Shown here piece after piece: positions 41,977 through 54,430 of a DNA stretch of 64,000 nt. Source of the stretch: Cyathus striatus (Eukaryota > Basidiomycota > Agaricomycetes > Agaricales > Nidulariaceae); assembly GCA_025738555.1 (NCBI GenBank), contig JAOVFP010000010.1, forward strand, positions 1,364,001-1,428,000, given 5' to 3'. The notes beneath the pieces were generated by a model. That model saw only the letters and a program-made list of their open reading frames with translations, did not search any database and was not told where the DNA came from. The position numbers and the translations under genes were made by a program. Numbering within the stretch: the stretch's first letter is position 1; each line of letters begins with the position of its first letter.

Positions 41977-42617
41977 TTAGGTCGAAGGAGAAACACAGAG
42001 AACCTGAAAGATATGCACTTAAAACTAGCCTTCAATGCAAACAGAAAATCACACACCTCGCCAGGATAAATGTTAGTACAATCACTAGCTATGTTCGGGT
42101 TGTTGCTGAGCAAAGTGGCAACAATAATTCCAGCAGCGCTAGCATTGGCAGGGCAAGAGTCTCCAGATTGAACAACGGAGACTTGGGTGCAATCGTGTCC
42201 CTGAATCCCCAAGCAAAGAGGCTGTGAAAGAAGATGAATATCGTCGAACGACTCTTTATATTGAAAGGGTTATTTACCTCGCCTGCGAAGAGGTTGGAGC
42301 AATCCGAGTTGATAACACCGGCATTTACAGTCGCCAACTGGTAACTGTTGACATAAATATTTAACTGAAAAAGTCCGAAGATTCTCACCAACAGAAGGCT
42401 TACGTGGAAACATTCTGAGCTGCAGAAATTCCATCACAGAAATCTCCAAGCTGGACGGTGTATTGCCTATCGCAATTGTCTGGAATGGCCAGGGACTTGA
42501 CGATGACCACTAAAACGCGGCATACACGTTAACAGCGACATCGAGAGATGTAAATGCCTGCAGCATACCGAGGACGGCACTTAAGACGAGAGCAGTGACT
42601 TGAACAAAGCGGAACAT
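41977..42617 (-). CDS. Secreted two-LysM protein, copy 1
   Basis: My model has five exons: 42,617-42,569, 42,509-42,404, 42,344-42,278, 42,221-42,057 and 42,003-41,977. Introns are 53-59 bp. The product is 137 residues. A signal peptide (MFRFVQVTALVLSAVL, then VVIVKSLA) is followed by two LysM modules: CDRQYTVQLGDFCDGISA...NSDCSNLFAGE and CTQVSVVQSGDSCPANAS...ASDCTNIYPGEVLC. LysM domains bind chitin or related N-acetylglucosamine polymers; small secreted fungal LysM proteins can shield hyphae or mask chitin from hosts. Cysteines are placed as expected for disulfides. All exon borders match those of the paralogue at 44,235-44,885. Confidence 0.88.
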
Positions 42618-44234
42618 AGTAAATACAAGATGTAACACGAAAGATAGGTAGATGAGAACTGCTGGTTTTCAGAAGAGATATCTGGACAATGAAGTTGAAG
42701 AGAGAAACACCGCTCCCTTTTATACCTCTCCTTCCTCTCCAGCAGCTATACCCATCGCTAAAACTCAAAGACTTCATGACTCGGGTGATAGAAGCCTCAG
42801 GAGTGTGTGATATCGTTCCCTCGTCGAGTCAAGGATATAGAGGCAATGCAAACGGAGGATCAACGTAAAGCGCACTTTGTGTTATGCCCGAGTGCGCTCT
42901 TGCTGCCTAATTAGGGCATCATAGCGGGATCCGTATGGCGCACGTCCCTTATTTGGGTAGGGTGGTTAAGCAAGCTTACAAGCGGTCTGAAGTCCCCGAA
43001 ATTCGATGATAAGTACGTATGCATGTACGGAATGCGGTAAACTATAAATAGCACCCCCGATCGGAGATGGACCCAGATTATATAGTATGTATAAATGCTT
43101 CCTGTGGCAGTTTTTGCTGAGGGACTGCTTTTGAGACGCGTAACGGTATATTAATAGGAAGCTGCTGTGAAGTGATGCGAAAAGGGGAAGAGCTATGCAA
43201 TTTCTCAACCTTGACTCACTGCACTACGCGGAAGTAAAATATTCGTTCTGGGAATGTCGGTGGTATAAGGCCAGTGTGCACTGTAGACTGGGACCACAAG
43301 GTCGTTTGAGCTTCCAAAATAAGGATACGGTATTTACACCTGACACACGTTTATTAGGAGTATGAAAAATCTAACACTGAGAGCCTGGTAGTGCCTTGAA
43401 AGACTACTTACATAGAGCACTCCCAAGTACCGTTAGGCTTTCGTTTTACACTTCTTCAGCTATGTGCCGATTGCATGCGTCCAAAGGTGCTACAGTATAG
43501 TTTTCATAAATCGAGAAAACACGTGCAACATATAGCATTAGGGAGTATCTTAGCAAATGATATCGAACGATACCGATGAAAGTCCCTATGCTTCACGCTC
43601 GGTGTTACGTGGTGTCCTCACGGATGCCGTCTAATCAGCGTCCAAAAATAAAAGTAGCTTTCATGATTCCTTCTTTCTTAATTTGCTTTCAGCTAAAGGT
43701 AGGACTTCAGCAACAAAATATACAATTCTGATGATAAGAAGGGTTGTATTATGTTCCTGTTGGTGCGAAGCGATAGAGCAGAGTCATTATTGTGCTGGAT
43801 GTTCACGTGCTTAACGGAAATAGTATAACGGGTCGGAATATGCTTTAGTGATAAGTATTGTGGTACTCCGTATTATGGGGGCTTCACGGAAGTCTAGTGT
43901 CTGAGATATAGCATCATGCAGGGGAAGCACGAAATCTGAATCCTAAATTAAAATTATATTTCGGTAGCGCTCGCTAAGCCATATTCGGCATATTCGGCAG
44001 CAACTATGCTTGCTCAAGCGAAGTCGTGTTACGTCCGTCACACGCTAAATGTGCATAAGGACCGGGACACGCATTAAACTCTCGTGACATTTCAAAAATT
44101 CACAACCTTAAGATATAAACATATACATAATTTACTAGGCTGCAGAATTAAGTATGCATATGGCAATACCTCAACCCTTTTACTATTTATTACTCATTCA
44201 TCCCACCATAAAGGCTTATTACACCCACTCGTAC
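42618..44234. other. Intergenic between the LysM paralogues
   Basis: No gene recognised. A TATA-like TTATACC (complement of the GGTATAAAAGG stretch around 42,716-42,726) lies about 100 bp upstream of the copy 1 start on the minus strand and could be its promoter. Confidence 0.45.
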
Positions 44235-44885
44235 TTAGTTGGAGGTAGAAGTCGGTGCTACACATAAAACCTGAAGAGATAATCGTAAAAATAATACAAT
44301 TAATACAAGAGGGATCACATACCTCTCCGGGATAAATGTTGGTGCAGTCAGTATCAACGTTAGGGTTATTATCAAGCAAAGTAGTGATGTCAATTCCAGC
44401 AGCACTGGCGATGCTAGTACAGGAATCCCCCGTGGGTTGAACAACGGACACTTGGGTACAGTCTTGTCCTTGAAGACCCAAACAAAGTACCTAGAAGAAA
44501 AGGACCAGTCAATTGACGGTAGCTACGACATGTACCTAATAGGCCGTGATGATGAATTACCTCCCCAACAAATATATTAGTACAATCGGCATTAATGATA
44601 CCACTATTTACAGTTGCTAATTGGTAACTGTCGAAATATATGTTAATAATCAAATAAACTCCTGTAGACTTGGTACACATACGTAGATACGTTCTCTTTG
44701 GCAGAGATCAAGTCACAGAAGTCGTGAGGCTGAACAGTGTATGTCCTCGTACACGATGGGCTGATTTGACCATTGACCACGGCGACTGGGCCACTAACGA
44801 TTAGTTTATTGAAAGGTAAATTGCTATACTTGGTTTTAAACGTACCAAGGACGGCAGTCAAAATAAAAGCTGCAACGCGGAACAT
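44235..44885 (-). CDS. Secreted two-LysM protein, copy 2
   Basis: My model has five exons: 44,885-44,846, 44,785-44,683, 44,627-44,561, 44,490-44,323 and 44,270-44,235. Introns are 52-70 bp. The product is 137 residues, the same length as copy 1. The signal peptide is MFRVAAFILTAVLVAVVNG. The LysM modules are CTRTYTVQPHDFCDLISA...NADCTNIFVGE and CTQVSVVQPTGDSC...DTDCTNIYPGEVLC. Choosing the acceptor CCCAG at 44,786 for intron 1 keeps the frame and completes the signal peptide. Tandem duplication from a common ancestor with copy 1 is clear. A GGTATAAAAGAAGG-type box (complement near 44,985-44,998) lies about 105 bp upstream. Confidence 0.88.
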
Positions 44886-47670
44886 AGTGAATCTGAGAGG
44901 TGACGAAAGATGAAAGCGATGGAAAAAGGGGTGCGTGTTGTCAGAAGAGATATCTTGACAATAGAGGAAGTGCATTGACCCCTGCCTTCTTTTATACCTC
45001 TTTGCCTCCCCGAAATGAGTCAGATGAGCGCAAGGACTTTTTGACTGCGTGAGATTCTAATATATACTTTTTCTGAGTAGTTCTCGTGGGTCTCGGGGAC
45101 GAGTCAACTTGAAATTGTTAAGTGTGTGATTTGGATTTTTGGGAACCTCGTGGCGGGTATAACGGTGTGATAAGTATGGAATACATATCTGATACCAAGC
45201 ATTTTGATGGCTGATCTTGGCTTTAAAGCATGACTTCATTGTCTACACATGAGAATTTAATACATATCTAGATGTATTTCTGCTGAACCATGCGTTCCAT
45301 GAGCTCGTTCATTGCAGTAAACACCGGGGTGCTATGGGAGCTGCGCAGTAATTTACTACAGCAATTCACCCATTATATTTTGTGAGAAACACGAAAATTT
45401 GAACTTGCTGATGCTGTCGAGATGTTTAACATACTTCGATTGATGACCGAAGTCCCAAAGGGCATCAGAAACGTAATAACATCCGAAACCTATTTTATTT
45501 TTACATTCATAAGTACGTAATTATGAGTACTAATAATACGTACAATTTGAATACAATTGACATGCAACTTTCCGTCAAAACATGTATTCAACTACTTGGT
45601 AGTTGGTACACATACTGGATGCCTTTCCGTAGGAGTCTATTTTGAATCGATTTGAATAGATCACTGTTCGCCGAGATGCCGATGTCCGCTTAGTTTCGCG
45701 TAACTCAAGTGGGGCCTTTACAGACATTCATAGATTCTGAAGTCTGTAGAGGCCTCAGGATCCCTCGCCAGATTTTGAAACCTTGAATAAACCTCGCTAA
45801 GGCTCGCTTAGGACACTTACATATCCTTGGCCTTCCTGTTATAGATTAGAAGATGTCGGGCTTACGGCACAGGTGCCATTTATCTGTTGATAATAGAATT
45901 GGCTACGGGAATACGCAATGAAATAGACACATTCGTAATAGATTCCTACGGAAAGGCATCCACTGATACAAACCTGGTTTTAAGACAAAAAATATTTGTG
46001 GATAATATGGCGAATGAATTGTCTTCTGCTGAAACATGTGTTCTACGTGTTACTCTCCCCGCAGTTGGAATGAGTCAGTGCTGTAAAGCAGTAGCTAAAA
46101 ATTATGAAGTGTAAATATGTTTGCTTTTGGTATCAACTGTGGACTCTATTCGTTTATATACTCGTCACGTAGTACTGTAGTTTCTCAGTGAATCTACTCA
46201 CTAACCTAGTCATTTTCTCGTGTGCCAAAATTCAAACAACCCACAACTGACTTTTGTCAAATCCACCTTATCTTCATCTATCTGCGAGCAACACCACACG
46301 ACTTGAAGTGGTCTTTCATAGGTGTGTGGCATAGTATCTTTTCTTCTTGAAATGTACTCATTTTGACTAATGTGGTAAGTGAACTCAGAACCAGCGAGGA
46401 CTTCTCCCAGCTTCCCCATATCCCCACTTCAACTTTGACTCCTGGCAATACTTTTGTCCACAATCAATTCATCCTCGATGTTCTACCTTAAATGTACCCC
46501 AGTAGAAATATATGTGCTTTTAATTTTAATTTTATACCTGTACAAATCCCTCAGAAATGCTTCAACAATGCAAGATACAGCTAGAATAAGATATAGTGGC
46601 ACTAGATATCACTATATTGGTTGGAGGATAGTAGCTAGTGCAACTAGTCACTAATAGCCTCAACAGAGTTTTTGCTATGGAATACACATATGATTGTACG
46701 TATCGGATAAAACTGAGATGCTTAACATCTGTGAGAGCAATGCGTTGAAGAACCATCAATAAAGTTGATGCTGGAGTTATTTTGATTCCCTTTTTAACCG
46801 AAGTACTAAACAGCGTCAATAATGGAACAAGACAACACGAAGTCTGATTTATTTATACTTCCCATCTTACATACAATCAAACGAACATATCCTCAATCAT
46901 TTGTATACAGGATTTCTGATTTCGGGGCTTGCAGGGCTATAGAAACGATTGCCACCATCTTACGCTACGACATAACTCGCCTGATAGTTGTGGCAACAAA
47001 ATCCGAGAAAATAATCTACAGAGATCATGTAGGTGGCTATATAACCAAAATAGACGTTATTACCCCGTTTAATTTGTCAAATTATCACAAGCAGCATCGA
47101 TAGTTCCGACGTTTGCACTGACGGCCTGAGCACTGGTTAGATGAAAATCAGTACAGTGTCATGTGGTATAATGGCGGAAGGCACAGTGCGTAAACAAACA
47201 TGGGCGCCATCTTAAACCCCGCATGTGTGTCCCGGAGCGCATTCCTGAGCTTGAGCTTGACACATAGAAGTATGAGTCAATTATACTGAAGGGACTGCAA
47301 CAGAAAGGAGTTGAGAAAGTGTGAACATTCCCCAATTCAACAGCAATAATTCGATGAATTGTAAGACCAATCAAAGATTAACTGCTATTTACTGCATCAG
47401 CAAGACACGTGGATCTTTCACACGTCTTTGTCTTTACAGCACGAGTTTCATATTTTCGTCTTTAGATTTGAATGTCTTTAGTAGTATTTAACCTGTCTTT
47501 GCGTGATTTTCTGTATTTAATTTTATTGGGGTGCTTTAATCAATGGTGTTAGATATATGTTAGATGGTTAAAGTAAATAATTTTATGATAATAAGCTGTG
47601 TAGTATTGGAATGTCTAGTCTAAGGCCGCAATTTGCTCAATACAGCAATAAGCTATAGTAAATTAGGCTC
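44886..47670. other. Intergenic region, no gene supported
   Basis: Short frames (up to 93 codons at 46,822-47,103) have no recognised domain. An inverted pair GGATGCCTTTCCGTAGGA (about 45,618) and TCCTACGGAAAGGCATCC (about 45,944) could form a stem with a 300-bp loop. Confidence 0.4.
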
Positions 47671-47677
47671 ATCAAAT

Positions 47678-47739
47678 CCCCTCCCACGATTTCACGTGGT
47701 CTATTCCGGATATAGACCGACCACGAAACGTGAGAGGGG
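47678..47739. repeat. Near-perfect 62-bp hairpin
   Basis: CCCCTCCCACGATTTCACG on the left pairs with CGAAACGTGAGAGGGG on the right around a GGTCTATTCCGGATATAGACC core, with a few mismatches. It lies in an otherwise unremarkable intergenic region. Confidence 0.7.
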
Positions 47740-48416
47740 CTTAGACGAAAGTAGGGAAAGTGAAGGGCAATGTAAAATAACGAAGTAAATCATATCTGTG
47801 GCCTCGGGTTCAACTCCAGCTCATGGAATTATGAGAAAGGAAATGTGTCCCAGTGTGAATACCACCATCCTATGTAAATTTTATGAATAAATAGTTAGCA
47901 TATAGAAGTATACGTGCCAAAAGGTGCAGACAAATCTGTACCATTCAAATGCAAGAATGACTTCAAATCTGACTTCATCAATTACTATGGGATGGCTTAT
48001 GTAAGGGATCACTACATTTCGGATAAATGCTTGTTTGTTTGTTTTACATTGCCCTGTCAAAACCCCTACTTTGGTACAAGACCGTCCACGCAAGCGAGGT
48101 CGTTTTTGGATCGAGACTAATAGTAAATGGCACTTCTCTGAGTCTCCTTCTCGGAATGGCATATTCTTACGGGCATCAACGTACGTCACATTAACCGGGA
48201 GAGCTCTATATTAACATGTGGGAATGCAGTATGTACTGCCTCGACTCTCAACATAACTTCAAAATTCTTCAAAGTTCATACATATACCTTTCTGCATTTA
48301 TTAATATATTTGTGCTCCAGCATAGTCTAGCATTGGTCAAGCAGAGTCCAGACCATGTTATTTGAAGCTCCGCTCTAATGAATTCTTGGATCCAACTGCT
48401 GAGTGCTGAATGTCCC

Positions 48417-48520
48417 TCGTCTGCTTTCTTCCCCCCTCATCCACTTTCTTCCCCCCTTGTCCGCTTTCTTCCCCCCTTGTCCGCTTTCTTCCCCCCTTGT
48501 CCACTTTCTTCCCCCCTCAC
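48417..48520 (+). repeat. 20-bp minisatellite, five to six copies
   Basis: The unit CTTTCTTCCCCCCTTGTCCG is repeated head to tail with 1-3 base differences. It lies at the transition from CpG-normal to CpG-poor DNA. The open frames through it are artefacts of the period. Confidence 0.85.
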
Positions 48521-50560
48521 CAGCCCTCGCCCCACTTCATCCATGGATGTCCCTCAAAATCCTGTGTCAACAACTTTCCTTTTCATTCCTTTTCACAGTT
48601 CAAGTTCTTGTCACTGTGCCTGGCTATTTTCTGGCTGCTTCTGTGTTCACCTCTGTTGCGACAAGCTGCCTCATTTGACTGTTTTCTAACTCTGTAGCAG
48701 TGTCTGATGGGCTTCTTTCTCGTTCATCCTGGGTATCTCAGTATGAACTCTGTATGATGTCTGTATCTTTCTCAGTGTATGCTACCAATGCCATGCCATG
48801 CTGTGTTGTCGTTGTTCAGGTCACTCCTTTTTACGGATCACGCTTTCTTGCTAATATCCTTACCCAGATGTCGGCTTTCAATGTGGGTGCTTCTTGTTGT
48901 AAGGGTTGGAAGACTGGTGAGATATGGAAGATATGGTACATGCTCAACATTATTTTAAGGGGTGCACTGGACTTAGAGTTGTACATTTAGGACAAGTGAT
49001 TTGAACAACATTTGGAATGATTTTGAATATGTTCCAAGGTTATGCAAGAGCTATAGGTAGTAGATGTCGATGAAAGGGCTAGTGGTGGCAGAGTGGGAAT
49101 TAAGATGAAGTCAATATTTCGTTGTTGGTAAAACATACATAGTGTTTTGGATGTAGCACCCCACAATAATATGTTTTATTTTTCTGTATCTTGTACAAGA
49201 GAACATCATATGTATATAATCTAAGCAGAGAACATCGAAAATTGCTAATGTCTTTCACAGTATTTGGAAAGACAGAAATACCTTAAAAGACATACCTGCT
49301 GCTTTTAAAGAAAATTGACCTGGCATTGGAAAGATGTCAATGTCTTTGTACTTTAGCATCTATATGAGTATTTTTTGTCTTTTGTGTATTTTGAAAGACC
49401 TCTAAAGACACCTTAAAGTTCCACATGTTTTCCTGATGTGTGGTTTAATTTCTGTACCTTGGTATATCCATACTGTCTTCTTACCTCAGGCCTCACAGTT
49501 TTTACCTACAAAAATGACATAAAAACATTAAGAGTTTTCAGCCCCTGGTTCCCTCTGGCACTGTCCCATAGCAAGACCACCAAAATTCTGAGGCTCAATG
49601 AATGTCCAACCACTTGCAGCATTTCTGTGTCAAGGGGGTGCTGCCATGGTATCATTCTCCATATTTAGGGGTGACTTGCTGACATTTGTGTTGGTTGGGA
49701 TACTTAGTCTTTGGCTGTGGGGTACTGGAAATTGGAGTTCTGAATTGAAAGTCTTGTCATGTGAGCAATAGTGTCAGGGATGTGGCTCATGGAGATCATT
49801 GGGGTCGGAATTATAGACGAACTGATAAAAATAACCCCAAAACCTCGAAGCAAGGTCCTGATCCTTCCATGGTGTGGAATGTCATACACAGAGGGAAGTA
49901 TCCTAGTCATCATAGCTAGCAGTAGCAAATGTCCATCTTGATTCTCTGTGGAACAGAGTCTTGAAGAGATGATCTTGGCTCACCCTAGTACTATGCCCTA
50001 GCCCAACAGAGTCATAAGTAATCTTGAGAATTCGCAGGTTGGAGGCATCCAGTCATTAGTTCAAGGATTGAGGATTTAGTATACAGGCCTAGAGAGAGAA
50101 ATAGTTAGGAAGGAAGCTAGAGAGAAGACATGAGATGTAAGCAAGGTGCATTGCAGTTGAAACGATGCAATCAAGATGTGAGTCTGCAATAGCAAATCAA
50201 CAGCAAATCAAGTTCAATCAACAGTGAATACAAAGCAAATATGTAGTGGAAGTTGTTTGGCATCAGCCTCCCAGTATTTGGTAGCTGAAAATAAGAGGAA
50301 GAGTTTTTGAAGAGTTTGGTAAGAGATTGGGACCAAATTGGGACAAGATAATATTGGGAAGTGAGGAACATGGAATGAAATTTCTGTAGCACACATAACA
50401 AGGGTAAAAAATAACTGTCTTATTATGTAAAAGACAGAAATATAACATGTGAAAATAATTATCATAATCAGTTGCAAATCAATTGAACATAATATGTACT
50501 AAAAAACTCAATATTTAATCAAGGGCAAGGTGTGTCTTGCATTTGGGTGCTTATCACTTA
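48521..50560. other. CpG-poor non-coding stretch
   Basis: No gene, RNA or bounded element recognised. Short frames (up to 96 codons) have no domain. Sequence character matches the transposon-rich right flank. Confidence 0.45.
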
Positions 50561-50840
50561 TTGCTTGGGCTGTACAAATGTTCAAACCCAGTCAAAAGTT
50601 GGTCTAGCAATATTGAGCCACATCAAACAAGATATAGCTGTTAGATTTCTGTCTAGTGAAAGCTAGTGACATCTAGAAATATATTGCTAAGTGACTTACA
50701 AGTGACAATTCAAGCTTCAAGGTCTTGGCAACTTTAAACAGTCAAACTTGTGAGATGCTCTTCCCACTTTTTCTGGGCATGATCTAAGCATATTGAGGGA
50801 TGTCTAGGATAAACAATATGGTGTGAAAACTGTCACGTAA
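50560..50840 (-). repeat. Dispersed repeat R2, minus-strand copy
   Basis: Its reverse complement contains CCCTCAATATGCTTAGATC, then GATGTGGCTCAATATTGCTAG and ACCAACTTTTGACTGGGTTTG, which match 59,700-59,835 on the plus strand. The two copies are inverted relative to each other and lie on either side of the Helitron. Confidence 0.6.
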
Positions 50841-51014
50841 GGCTCTTGTTTCCTTCTCCATTAGTATAAACTACCATTTACATGCAGCATGCAACAGATT
50901 CTTCCTTTCCCTCCCACTAACTTTTGTACTTCACACATTACACTAACTGCCAAACTTTCCAATGCTCCCCTCTTCTAAGCTCAAACTCCTTCCTGCTCCC
51001 TCCCTTTTCTCAGA

Positions 51015-51530
51015 CTCTTTCTCTAAAGAGGGAGGATGTCATGCTCAGGCCAAGAAAGAGTGTCTATACCAGCAGAACCAGCCTATGTCATGGTGACAGG
51101 CTTGTATATCAATATATAATTAGAAAACACATGGGAGATTTGTTTAAGGGAAATACACTAAACTAAACAAGTATATAATAAAGTAGATGAAAGTAGATTA
51201 TGTAATCATCCCAATGCCTGCAATTGAACATGTGGCTTTGATTAGTCAGCATTTGAAAAGCGCACTCTGGGAACATGCAGCTTTGATTAGTCAACATAAA
51301 AAGTGCCCAGAGTTAATCAGTGATAAGTGTTCACAAGCCATGCTTTAGCCACATTGAAACATGCAGGCAGTATTTCAGCTCAGTTCTTTCTCTTCCTTCA
51401 CTCCCACTTTGACACACCCCACCCTCATCATACAGTAAGTCATTTAGTGTGATAAATTCGTTAAAAATCCTTATATTTTTATTTTTTAAACAGCTGGAAC
51501 TGTTCTTATTATCATTCACCCTGTTTTGTC
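51015..51530 (+). repeat. Possible LTR-type sequence next to a purine tract
   Basis: AAAGAGGGAGGATGTCATGC at 51,025-51,044 looks like a polypurine tract joined to an LTR start (TGTCATGCTC). A 40-bp direct duplication (GGCTTTGATTAGTCAGCAT / AGCTTTGATTAGTCAACAT) lies at 51,232-51,315. I found no second LTR and no clear end, so this is tentative. Confidence 0.3.
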
Positions 51531-52100
51531 TGGAAACTTTGGTAATTCCAAAGTTTTTACATAGCTCCCTTTTACAGGATCTTCTCTAAATTGAGATTGA
51601 ACCTTTTGGTTCTCTTGAATTATTTGTTTTTATTGTCTGGACTTTTCCAACAGTAAAAATAAATTCAGTTTGTGTATAAAAAAAGTGTATATCTGCTGCA
51701 GCCGTCTTAGGCATTATAGTATTAAGAGAATTAGTAGACCAAGGTGAAGTACAGTGAAGTCCTACTTCCCTGGCCTCCCTTTATGGGTGTTTGCCAGTTG
51801 CTACACAGCTCTACTTAGTAGAGTTGGGACTGCTCTCTGTGCACAGTGTGTAGGGAGATTGGTGTAGTGTGTGTTACTACCCCTTCCTATTGGAAGTAGC
51901 TCCACTATCAACTACTGATGTTCACACCAATTTCACTATTTCTTGATAATATTGGGATAGCCCAGCTGGATCAGAGTGAACTTTTTTCTGTTTACATAGC
52001 ACTACATTAATTATGTATGTAAAACTGTGTATGTGTATTTGAACTTACTAACATATGTAAAAGGTCCACACCTCCAGCAACACCTGAATGTGCATGTGCT
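51531..52100. other. Non-coding DNA before the Helitron coding region
   Basis: No gene. The 5' end of the Helitron probably lies in or near this stretch, but the expected minimal TC terminus cannot be located without copies to compare. Confidence 0.35.
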
Positions 52101-52252
52101 CATGTGTGTCAAGCTGAGTGTGATGCACATACATTGGACAGTCCTGAAAATAGGTGCATACCTGAGCCTCCTGTTTCACCTGCCATTCCTCAATACAGGC
52201 ATCTTCCTGCAGATATTGCTGCAATGCATACCAGACTTCTCCCTATTCCTGA

Positions 52253-52545
52253 GCCTATTGGCAGAGGGAGAGGTAGGGGTAGAGGCAGAGGCAGAGGCAA
52301 AAATAACATTCCTCCTGATCCTGTTGGACCTGTTGGTAGAGGCCAAGAAAGAGGTCAAGGTCAAGGTCAAGGGTGAGGCAGAGGAAGAGGAAGAGGTCAG
52401 AACAACAATAATCCTGAACCTACCCTCAGAGGTAGGGGAAGAGGGAGAGGAAGAGGAAGAGGAAGAGGAAGAGGAAGAGGAAGAGGAAGAGGAAGAGGAA
52501 GAGGAAGAGGAAGAGGAAGAGGAGAAGGTGTCATACAATGGGTTA
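52253..52545 (+). repeat. RG-repeat coding microsatellite in the Helitron gene
   Basis: GGTAGAGGCAGAGGC-type codons give (Arg-Gly)n, interrupted once by KNNIPPDPVGPVG. The pure GGAAGA run at about 52,438-52,522 is a microsatellite. The Glu-rich and Ser-rich frames in the other phases are shadows. Confidence 0.85.
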
Positions 52546-53526
52546 ATCCTGTTATAAATCCAAATGTGAATGATAATCCTGTAAGTTTAATTAATACATA
52601 TATTCATCAATAATAGATTTAATATATATTTCAGGCTCCATTACAATTTCATCATTGGAATCCTCCAGGTGTTGATCCAGCAGCTCCAATACCTGCTGCA
52701 CAACCTGATATTGTTCAGGTGCATATATCATTAATACTTTACATTTTAAAATTCTAACATTTATTGCTTTATAGAATATTCAATGGGCACTCCCCATTCT
52801 TGCTGATCCAGTTCTATTGCCTATGTATGATCTTCCCATACCTCCCAGGTGAATTCACCTTATAATCCTAATTGGCCAAAGTTTACCATTGGAAAAATGG
52901 AGATAATTTGTCCTGATTGTGGAGCTTTACATTGGGAAAAGGAATGATTAGCTAAATCATCAAAATTACACCCTAAGTTTGGCATGTGCTGCTTTTCAGG
53001 AAAAATTAAATTGCCACAATGGGAGCCTGCCCCTCCTGAACTACAGAATTATTTGCATGGAAATAATACCAACTCAAAAACTTCTGTAAACTGATCAGAC
53101 AATATAATAGTGCTTTAGCTATGACATCAATGGCAGCAGGTGATATTGATTGAAGTGTAATGGGTCATGGTGGTTCATATACCTTCAGAATTCAGGGAAG
53201 AGTTTATCATTTTTCTGGATCTCTCTACCCTGAACAGAGTCAGAATAGAAGATATGCCCAGCCATATATCCATGATGGATCAGAAACTGAACAGGAAACT
53301 GCACAAAGGTGAATAGATGCTCATTCTGCAAATGGAGAATGTCTTCATCATGTTATGCTGGCATTACAGCACATGTTAATGCGTGATCATCCTGGCATTC
53401 AATTATACCAGCAAGCCAGAGATCGTACTCAACATATGGGACCTAATGAAAACTGTTTGATTACTCTTATAGCTAATCCTCAAACTGATCAATGTCGATA
53501 TAATAATCCAACTGTTAATGAGATTG

Positions 53527-53530
53527 CTGC
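53527..53530. repeat. Target-site duplication CTGC of the solo LTR, left copy
   Basis: CTGC is repeated at 54,431-54,434. It could also be read as CTGCT (5 bp) with the element starting one base later. Confidence 0.7.
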
Positions 53531-54430
53531 TGTAGGGAACCCTGCTGGCCTATGTACAAAACTACCTAATATACATAGTCTGCTGGTCCCTGTACTTACC
53601 TTAACCAATTAAAACATACCTTACCCACTGTACCCTGATCTCGGCACACTATCAATATTCCACACCTCGATTATTCCGAAGATCATTACAAAATTTTGAT
53701 GAAGTCCGCATCATTACTAATCAATCAAGTATTACTCAGCAAGCGCTAAAGTTAATGCGCTAAGTAATATCCTAAAACCGACGCGCCAAAGTTAACACCG
53801 TACCTTCCCAAAATGAAAGGCACATGACTTAGCGCTGACCAATTAAAATGTACGGCAAAGCGCTCGCATCAATATTACCTTTTCCGATGCCGCCACGCGC
53901 CCTTTATACATATTCCTTTCCTCTTTTCTTTATTCCTCTACCTTTATCTTTACTCCTTTGCTACAAATCACTCTTACTTATTATATTATTAATCATGGTA
54001 CATATTTCTACCTAGGTAGTATCAAAAAGTATATAAACCCCCCTCATGTAGCTACATCCCTAAGTCAATTCCAGTTTGATTCACACTTACCTTTCATCTG
54101 TTATTCACACTAAGCTTCTAGCTGTAGAAGATTAGTGTACTTCTGTTCTTATCTGCTTAATTCTCAGTACTGCTCTGCTTCATTACTAGTTAAAGCTCTT
54201 GCACAGGCAAGAACTTTAGCTAACTTCGCATTTTCTACCCCAAACACTTCAAAAACACCTTCACTACTTCTCTTAAAATCCCATACAAGTCTTAATAATT
54301 CTATAAGACTTGTACTCTACTTCAACACCTTACAACAAACTCGACAACTCATTTAGAACACAAGTGACAGACGGACGCTGTCACTCTCCGTACTTTATTG
54401 TACAACCTTCAGACAAGTCTACTCCTTACA
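53531..54430 (+). mobile_element. Solo LTR (900 bp) inside the Helitron gene
   Basis: The ends are TGTAGGGAACC and CTCCTTACA (TG...CA, inverted TGTARGG), with a TATATAAACC box near 54,030. No internal retrotransposon sequence is present. Removing it with one target copy rejoins GCT-GCT to ATA-CTA-CCT in frame (EIAA|ILPGDGD), the expected Helitron protein order. It retains many CpG (for example GCCGCCACGCGCC near 53,890) while the Helitron around it has few, so it arrived later. Confidence 0.8.

Noticed and set aside
46822..47103. 93-codon plus-strand ORF beginning MEQDNTKSDLF
   Set aside because: No family recognised, no promoter or intron evidence; left unannotated.
47780..47850. GGGTTCAACTCC motif resembling a tRNA T-loop/B box
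   Set aside because: No matching A box at the right distance and no cloverleaf could be drawn.
52027..52557. Plus-strand 176-codon ORF ending in poly-Glu
   Set aside because: It is the wrong phase of the (GGAAGA)n microsatellite; the neighbouring phase gives Arg-Gly repeats that continue into recognisable Helitron protein.
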